A DNA stretch of 64,000 bases, taken from positions 205,949,953-206,013,952 of the forward strand of contig NC_134360.1 of assembly GCF_048569485.1 (NCBI RefSeq), read 5' to 3'. Positions 58,076 to 64,000 of this stretch are shown here, in pieces; the stretch's first letter is position 1; each line of letters opens with the position of its first letter. The notes under the pieces were generated by a model. The model worked only from the letters and a program-made list of their open reading frames with translations. It was not told the DNA's origin and searched no databases. The stretch is from Anomaloglossus baeobatrachus. Taxonomy: Eukaryota; Chordata; Amphibia; Anura; Aromobatidae. The translations under genes were made by a program, and so were the position numbers.

Positions 58076-58740
58076 AGAACAAGAAAATAGTTATCATTAA
58101 TGATTGTAGAAAGCAACATTCATGTTTGTTTTCTTAGTAGTGAAGTGATTGTAGTAACTTACCTTAAGGGGTGAAAACTCATGTAATTTCCCTGGATAAA
58201 TGTAGATTACATTATGACTGATACTTCTCGACCCCTATTCACTCTTCTGCTCGCGGGTGCTGGCTTTATGCACAGAGCATTGGCTCATGTCAGGTCAACT
58301 CTCATGATGTGCTTGTCAGCCTTTAAAATGAAGATGTGGCTGAATATTCTTGCCTGTGCGTTAAGACATTTTTTAAGTTAGAACGTGTTTTATTCTACTT
58401 TCATCTTACGTCTTTCGAGTTTCTTGCTAGGCACTTGTAGCTTGACCTGCTGGTTTTGACCCCTGACTCATTATTTGGTTGTGTCTCCATCTCTTCCATG
58501 GATTTGTCCAATTCTGACCATTCTTCTAGTGATGACCCCTTGCTTCATTTCTACTCCAATTCTTCCTTACTCCAGACATTCCTACAGCACATCTTCTGCC
58601 AATTGTTGGCTACTCTATAGACTATGACCAGGGAATCCTACAGAGACAAAATATGCCCCCATTAAAGGAGGGGCCATATTCGAAGACAACTTCTTTTTAC
58701 AATTCTATAAATATATCTTTCTACCGTGTTAGCCAGTAGA
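58076..58740. other. Non-coding stretch
   Basis: No gene or repeat recognised. Confidence 0.4.
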
Positions 58741-58815
58741 GATAAAAAATTGTTTAAAAGAACTGAAGTCCTCAGTGGTTGATACTGTTTAATGGCTAAC
58801 TGAAAAGATGGTAAT

Positions 58816-58853
58816 AATAGCAGCTTTCCAGACTACTCAGGTCTCTTCATCAG
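58816..58853 (-). ncRNA. Hammerhead-like ribozyme core in the left arm
   Basis: Read on the minus strand: CTGATGA (58853-58847), a short stem II (AGAC with GTCT), GAAA (58828-58825), then GCTGC and TA. The core blocks stand in hammerhead order. An unpaired A before stem II and no obvious stem I keep confidence low. Confidence 0.35.
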
Positions 58854-59399
58854 GCCCAGTATAAAAACACAAAATCTGAAGAGTCACATATTTATACACA
58901 ACAGAACATAGAATGGGGCAGTAAATAAAACAAGTTATGTGAAGCAGAACTATCACTATGGCAAGAGGACAAACTGTTGTGGCCATAAATATTGCTGCAG
59001 TTCAGTGTGAAAGTTTTATTGACCTCTGATTGAGGTCTGGTCCAGGGCTGTGATGCCCCCCGGATGGTCTGAGGAGCACATCTCTTAATTGATGTAAAAA
59101 GACATGAATCCATGAGACACATTCATTCCTGCTCTGAATGTGTCAAAGGTCATCATGAGTTTGTACTCCCATAGTGTGGCGGCCACACTATTAGAGAAAA
59201 AAGAATAGATCTTCTTGTGGCCAAACATTTTTGCAACCCAGACCACAGCATCATGGACATGAAATTGCTGGTATTGAAAGGTAACTTCAAGTACCAGAGA
59301 GATAGGAGACTATGGGAATACAAACTCATGATGACCTTTGACACATTCAGAGCAGGAATGAATGTGTCTCATGGATTCATGTCTTTTTACATCAATGTA

Positions 59400-59877
59400 G
59401 GGTACTTTCACACCTCCGGTTTTTCTTCTGCGGCACAATCCGGCACTTTGCAGGAAAATCGCAACCGTTTTTTTTTGCTGCCGGTTGCGATTTTCCTGCA
59501 TAGACTTTAATTAGTGCCGCATTGTGCCGCATGGCCTTGCGTTCCATCCGGTTTTTGCCGCATGCGGCAGATTTAGCCGATGCGGCGGCCGGATGGAACG
59601 TTGCCTGGCACGTTTTTTCGTGCGGCAAAAAAAACCGCATCGCGCCGCATTCGGCCGATGCGGCGCATCTCTCAATGCATGCCTATGGCGGCCGGATGTG
59701 GCGCGATGCGGCAAATACCGCATCCGGCCGCCGCATGCGGTTTTTGCCACTGCGCATGCTCAGTAGGCCGCATGGGAAAAACTTATGCAAAGGATGCGGT
59801 GTTTTCACCGCATCCGTTGCATAGCTTGCACAGCCGGATTGAGCCGCAGGGCTCAAGCCGGATGTGTGAAAGTAGCC
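59400..59877. mobile_element. MITE nested in the Penelope-like right arm (about 478 bp)
   Basis: Ends GGGTACTTTCACACCTCCGG and, reversed, GGCTACTTTCACACATCCGG; the right flank is TTA. The left arm of the host fossil at 59080-59100 shows the site without the insertion. It is closely related to 37994-38499. Confidence 0.88.
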
Positions 59878-60107
59878 TTAGAGATGTGCTCCTCACACCA
59901 TCCGGGGGCATCACAGCCCTAGACCAGACCTTAATCAGAGGTCAATAAAACTTTCACACTGAACTGCAGCAATATTTATGGCCACAACAGTTTGTCCTCT
60001 TGCCATAGTGATAGTTCTGCTTCACATAACTTGTTTTATTTACTGCCCCATTCTATGTCCTGTTGTGTATAATTATGTGACTCTTCAGATTTTGTGTTAT
60101 ATTGAGC

Positions 60108-60144
60108 CTGAAGAAGAGACCAGCGTAGTCTCGAAAGCTTACTA
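60108..60144 (+). ncRNA. Hammerhead-like ribozyme core in the right arm
   Basis: CTGAAGA, stem II GAGAC/GTCTC (5 bp), GAAA (60133-60136 with its preceding G), then GCTTAC and TA. The counterpart in the left arm keeps the canonical CTGATGA. Penelope-like elements are known to carry hammerhead ribozymes in their terminal repeats. Confidence 0.35.
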
Positions 60145-60212
60145 TTATTACCATCTTTTCAGTTAGCCATTAAAAGGTATCAACCACTGAGGACTTCAGT
60201 TCTTTTAAACAA

Positions 60213-60990
60213 TTTTTTACAATTCTATAAGTGTTTCTGACATTACTGCCTCATGTGATAGGGTCATTTCAAAATCTGAGTACTCTTACTATATTTACTG
60301 ACTGCCCAATTAGTGACTTCCATTGGCTTCAGGTCAAGTATGAGACCCAAAACCAACTTTATCTAAAGTCCAGCTGAGCCCACCAAACCTAACTTCCATG
60401 GTTTCACTCATCTCTATTCAATTTTATACATCAATAATTCAAAACCTATACAAGGCCAAATAGTTTCCTATGTTAATAATTGCAATTGATCTGTAAAATG
60501 CAGATAGCATATGGATTGTGTCCGTATGGCATATCTTTTTTTTTTTGTGCACCCATTAAATTGTATAGCTGAGTCTCATCCAAAAACCCAGATGAAACTA
60601 CTGTAGTTCATGGTGCGTTTTTTTCAGGCCGTTTTCTAAAAATGGTCATGTGAACTAACACAATGAGTAATATCCAGTTGTTTGCGGTTCATTTTTCCAC
60701 ATGGATAGCAATCAGACTGGAAATACATTAATGTGAACACACCCCAAACCATGGCACAGTGGAAAAAAAAATTCTGAGTACCTAAACGAAATATATAGAA
60801 CCATAGAGAAGCAGAGACCGAGCCAGGAAAATTTGGTAAAGAAGCTGAATATGTTATAAACGCTTACCAACTTATGGTATAATATGTATGCCATAGGTCG
60901 TTTCCCTGCCTTTGATCCTGGCTCACATGCTGTTCCCGCATTTTTCCCCACAGATGAAGGCTGAATTATTAAGCCTTCAATTGACTCTAA
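60213..60990. other. Non-coding stretch
   Basis: AT-rich sequence with short frames; nothing recognised. Confidence 0.4.
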
Positions 60991-61539
60991 AGGCCACTTT
61001 ACACACAGCAACATCGCTAGCGATGTCGCTGCCGATCGCACCCACCCCCTTCCCCCCGGCAAATCGCTGCCCGTGGCGCTCAATATCGTTAGTCCCCGTC
61101 ACACATACTTACCTGCCTAGCGACGTCGCTGTGGCTGGCAAACTGCCTCTTTTCTAAGGGGGCGGTTCGTGCGGCGTCACAGCGACGTCACACGGCAGGC
61201 GGCCAATAGAAGCAAAGGGGCAGAGAGAAAGGAAGGAAAGTCACTCCCACCTCGTTGCTGAAGGACGCAGGAACGCTGTTGTTCGTCGTTCCTGGGGTGT
61301 CACACGTAGCGATATGTGCTGCCTCAGAAACGACGAACAACCTGCGTCCAAAAGCAGCAACGATATTTGGGATTTGAGCGATGTGTCAACGATCAATGAT
61401 TAGGTGAGTATTTTTGATCGTTAGCGGTCGTTCGTACGTTTCACACGCAACAATGTCGCTAACGAGGCCGGATATGCGTCACGAATTCCGTGACCAAAAC
61501 GACATCTCGTTAGCGATGTCGTTGCGTTTAATCCTCCCT
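60991..61539. mobile_element. PIF/Harbinger-like palindromic MITE (549 bp)
   Basis: Ends AGGCCACTTTACACACAGC and, reversed, AGGGAGGATTAAACGC, flanked by a TAA duplication (60988-60990 and 61540-61542). Confidence 0.85.
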
Positions 61540-61866
61540 TAACAAGTCACTGGTGGTTCACAGCTGTTAACCTGTTAAATGCTGCAGTCAATCTCTGACA
61601 ATGGCCTTTAACTTGCTCCAGCAGGGGGGCAAGCTGTTCTGACACCACATCCGCAATTGATCATGGGACGCCAATGGATTGTAATGATAGACATGGGGTG
61701 AGCTGAAGAACCCTGTGTCTGTCAGCATAGTACTCCTGTGAAAATCAGCCCGTGGCCAGCATTCAAAGGAGACTATAATTTTTTCTATATACAGCCATGC
61801 TGATGCACTGCTGTATATAGAACAACTGATCACATCATTGCAGATTCAAGTCTCCTAAGAAGACTA

Positions 61867-61957
61867 TTAACACTAGAACTACTGAGGTAGTCATTTTGAC
61901 TACTTTGCACCATGTATTTCTATATAGGTGTCACGAGTCCAGTAGTTCTAGTGTTAA
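61867..61957. mobile_element. 91-bp piggyBac-like mini-MITE
   Basis: TTAA at both ends (61867-61870 and 61954-61957), with inverted ends TTAACACTAGAACTACTG. Tiny and non-coding. The TTAA target and short repeats fit a piggyBac-type MITE. Confidence 0.7.
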
Positions 61958-62730
61958 ATATAGAAAAAAAATTGTTTTAAAGAATAAAAAAAATAAGTTA
62001 AAATCACCCCCCTTTTACCCCATTAAAAATTAAGAAATATATATAAAAAAATACACATATTTAGTATCACTGGGTTCATAAAAGTCTGATCTATCAAAAT
62101 ATAAAATAAATTAATCAATCGGTAACCGCATAGCGAGAAAAAAAACAAAACGCCAGAATTACGTTTTTTCAGCCACCTCAACAACAGAAAAAAATGGAAT
62201 AACAGGTGATCAAAGCATCATATATACCCTAAAATAATGCCAATAAAAACATTGGCCCAGGGTGCAAAAAACATACCTAGCTCCATATCCATAAAATTTA
62301 AAATGTTATGGGCCTCGTAAAGTCGCGATACAAGCAAGGTTTTTTTTCCCAAACCACAGAATTTTTTTTGGACCACTGAAATAAAACAAAAAGTATACCG
62401 TATATGTCTGGTATCTACATAATCATAACGGACCTAGAGAGTCATACTGCCAGGCCAGTTTTAAGTAAAAATGAATGCTGTAAAAAAAAACCCCTTAAAA
62501 CACAATTGCAGAATTTCACTTATTTTGCTTTTTCACCACACTTTGGAATTTTTTCCTGCTTACCATTACATTATGTGATAAAATGGATGATGTCTTTCAA
62601 AAGTACAACTCATCCCTCAAAAAAACAAGTCCTAACATGGCTATATCAACACAAACATATAAAAAAGTTATTGGTCTTGGAATAAGGGGAGGAAAAAACT
62701 AAAGTGCAAAAATGAAAACTCAACCATTCC
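61958..62730. repeat. A/T-rich interspersed repeat, unclassified
   Basis: Contains AAAAAATACACATATTTAGT, TATCACTGGGTTCATAAAAG and AACCGCATAGCGAGAAAAAA, which I associate with a common frog repeat, but I see no ends or coding domain to classify it. Confidence 0.35.
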
Positions 62731-62734
62731 TTAA

Positions 62735-63328
62735 GGCAGTCTTTACACGTTGCGACATCGCTAGTAATTGCTAGCGATGTCCAGCGCGATAGCACCCGCC
62801 CCAGTCGCACATGCGATATTTGGTGATTGCTGCCGTAGCGAACATTATCTCTACGGCAGCTTCACACGCACATACCTGCTCGGCGACGTCGCTGTGACTG
62901 CCGAACTATCCCTCCTTCAAGTGGAAGGTGCATTCGGCGTTACAGCGACGTCACCGCAACGTCACTATTCGGCCGGCCAATAAAAGCGGAGGGGCGGAGC
63001 TGAGCGGGACATAACATCCCGCCCACCTCCTTCCTTCCGCATTGCCGTCGGGATGCAGGTAAGGAGATGTTTGTCGCCCCTGCGGGTTTACACACAGTGA
63101 TGTGTGGAGCTGCAGGAACGACAAACAACATCGTACCTGCGGTCGACCCGACATTATGAAAATGAATGACGCTACACAGATCACCGATTTTCAACGCTTT
63201 TGCGATCGTTTATCGTCGCACCTAGGATTTACACGTTGCGATGTTGCTACCGGCGCAGGATGTGCGTCACTAAAGACGTGACCCCCGACGATATTTTGGA
63301 AGCGATGTCGCAACGTGTAAAGCCCCCC
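62735..63328. mobile_element. PIF/Harbinger-like palindromic MITE (594 bp)
   Basis: Ends GGCAGTCTTTACACGTTGCG and, reversed, GGGGGGCTTTACACGTTGCG, flanked by a TAA duplication (62732-62734 and 63329-63331). Same subfamily as 36788 and 43764. Confidence 0.9.
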
Positions 63329-63331
63329 TAA

Positions 63332-64000
63332 GGGATCACTGTCCAGTCATTGGAAAGCAATTAGAGATGATCGAATCTCCCAAAATTAATTTCAGACAGA
63401 CTTACTTGATTTGGTCTCAGATTTGAGTTTTTCTGAAATAAAAAAAAAACAGTTTCTCATTTACTGTGATAAGATTATACTTCAAAATCTCTCCTGACCC
63501 CAAAGCAAATTGAACGGAGGAGAGGTAAGAGGATAAAAGCTAAAAGAAAATCACATAATACACACCTATCCTAGCCATCCAATCCTTACACCTCGTCCAC
63601 CATAGGGGGACCACACAAGTCATTGTCATCAATAATGTGTGTCATCCCCCACATGAACAAGTAAAATGCAGTAACATGGGGGGGGGGGGGCAAAGTATAA
63701 GATTTCCGTCAATTATGGCAATCTCCCACCAAATGACTGTGGTGCCGGAAGAACCGAAGACCCATTTGAAGAACTGTGGAGGTGACATAAGAAGTCAGTC
63801 TCCAGTCCTCCGTGTGGGTATTCCATTCTTCCATTGCTGAGGTCCCCTTAGGCATGTGGAGGAAGACGCATGTCATTGACTTAAATGTCATAAGTTGCAG
63901 TGCCTTGTGTTCGTGGCATGAGGTGGTCATGTCTGGCATGACACACGTCATTGGCGTCAATGATTTGAGTTGTCCTCCCCTGCGGTGGGGATGATGTAAA
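63332..64000. other. Non-coding stretch
   Basis: Short frames with no domain; a G run at about 63678-63690. Nothing recognised. Confidence 0.4.

Larger units (their letters stand above)
58742..60212 (+). mobile_element. Penelope-like retroelement, 3' fossil with inverted arms
   Basis: The plus strand at 59217-59396 encodes a peptide with HSIMDMKLLVLKGNF and RRLWEYKLMMTFDT, which I recognise as the C-terminal part of the GIY-YIG endonuclease of Penelope-like elements. Downstream comes the element's terminal region, with the 'ctggctaacacggta' and 'aaccactgaggact' type sequence. The left arm (58742-59170) is an inverted copy of the same 3' region. It is a 5'-truncated, broken fossil. A MITE lies in the right arm. 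Confidence 0.75.

Overview
The window reads as nuclear DNA of a vertebrate, most likely an anuran amphibian (frog or toad). One host gene is certain: a three-exon glutathione peroxidase 7 (GPX7) on the + strand, with CDS exons at 29415-29546, 42009-42270 and 46438-46601. It encodes 185 residues with intact splice sites, a signal peptide, a cysteine-type peroxidase centre, an ER-retrieval-like C-terminus (KEEL) and a double polyadenylation signal. The frog assignment is an inference from repeat content: TTAA-flanked T2/Kolobok-type MITEs (TTAAAGGRR ends, first described in Xenopus), many PIF/Harbinger-like palindromic MITEs with TTA/TAA duplications, Tc1 elements, hAT elements, a tRNA-derived SINE and a Penelope-like element. 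Almost everything outside the three exons is repeat.

Layout. 1-1055: 3' half of a Tc1 transposon running into a TA/TG microsatellite. 2.3-8.3 kb: MITEs and a G-rich 28/29-bp minisatellite. 9.3-10.33 kb: 19/31-bp minisatellite. 10.33-10.74 kb: a GC-rich, CpG-rich promoter-like island with two perfect CRE sites and a strong minus-strand splice donor. In human, TUT4 (ZCCHC11) lies head-to-head with GPX7, so this may be the first exon of TUT4; that is inference from synteny. 10.75-16.68 kb: a roughly 6-kb 31-bp minisatellite abutting the island. 19.4-21.3 kb: a Tc1 remnant holding two MITEs and a transposed copy of the promoter edge plus minisatellite. 21.65-22.5 kb: 37-bp minisatellite. 23.0-28.2 kb: a nest of DNA transposons four levels deep. 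29.4-46.6 kb: GPX7. Its intron 1 (12.5 kb) holds a 31-bp minisatellite, inverted Tc1 remnants around a large palindrome, MITEs and the SINE; intron 2 (4.2 kb) holds a tandem repeat and nested MITEs. 47.5-50.25 kb: a hAT-type composite palindrome with an 8-bp target duplication. 50.9-51.9 kb: a Tc1 remnant whose coding sequence has grown into a minisatellite. 53-54 kb: a MITE in a locally duplicated sequence that preserves the empty site. 54.6-58.1 kb: a large TTAA-flanked element with further insertions. 58.7-60.2 kb: a Penelope-like fossil with inverted arms and hammerhead-like cores. 61-63.3 kb: more MITEs. 63.3-64 kb: nothing recognised.

There is no operon-like or multi-gene system here. 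GPX7 works alone, as a peroxide-sensing oxidase and peroxidase of the ER lumen. Very long open frames over minisatellites at 9-16 kb and 30-32 kb are period artefacts (31- or 19-bp units without stops), not genes. The most unusual content is structural: minisatellites born or moved inside transposons and beside a promoter, MITE families that share internal modules but differ at their ends, and deep nesting with empty sites preserved in the same window.
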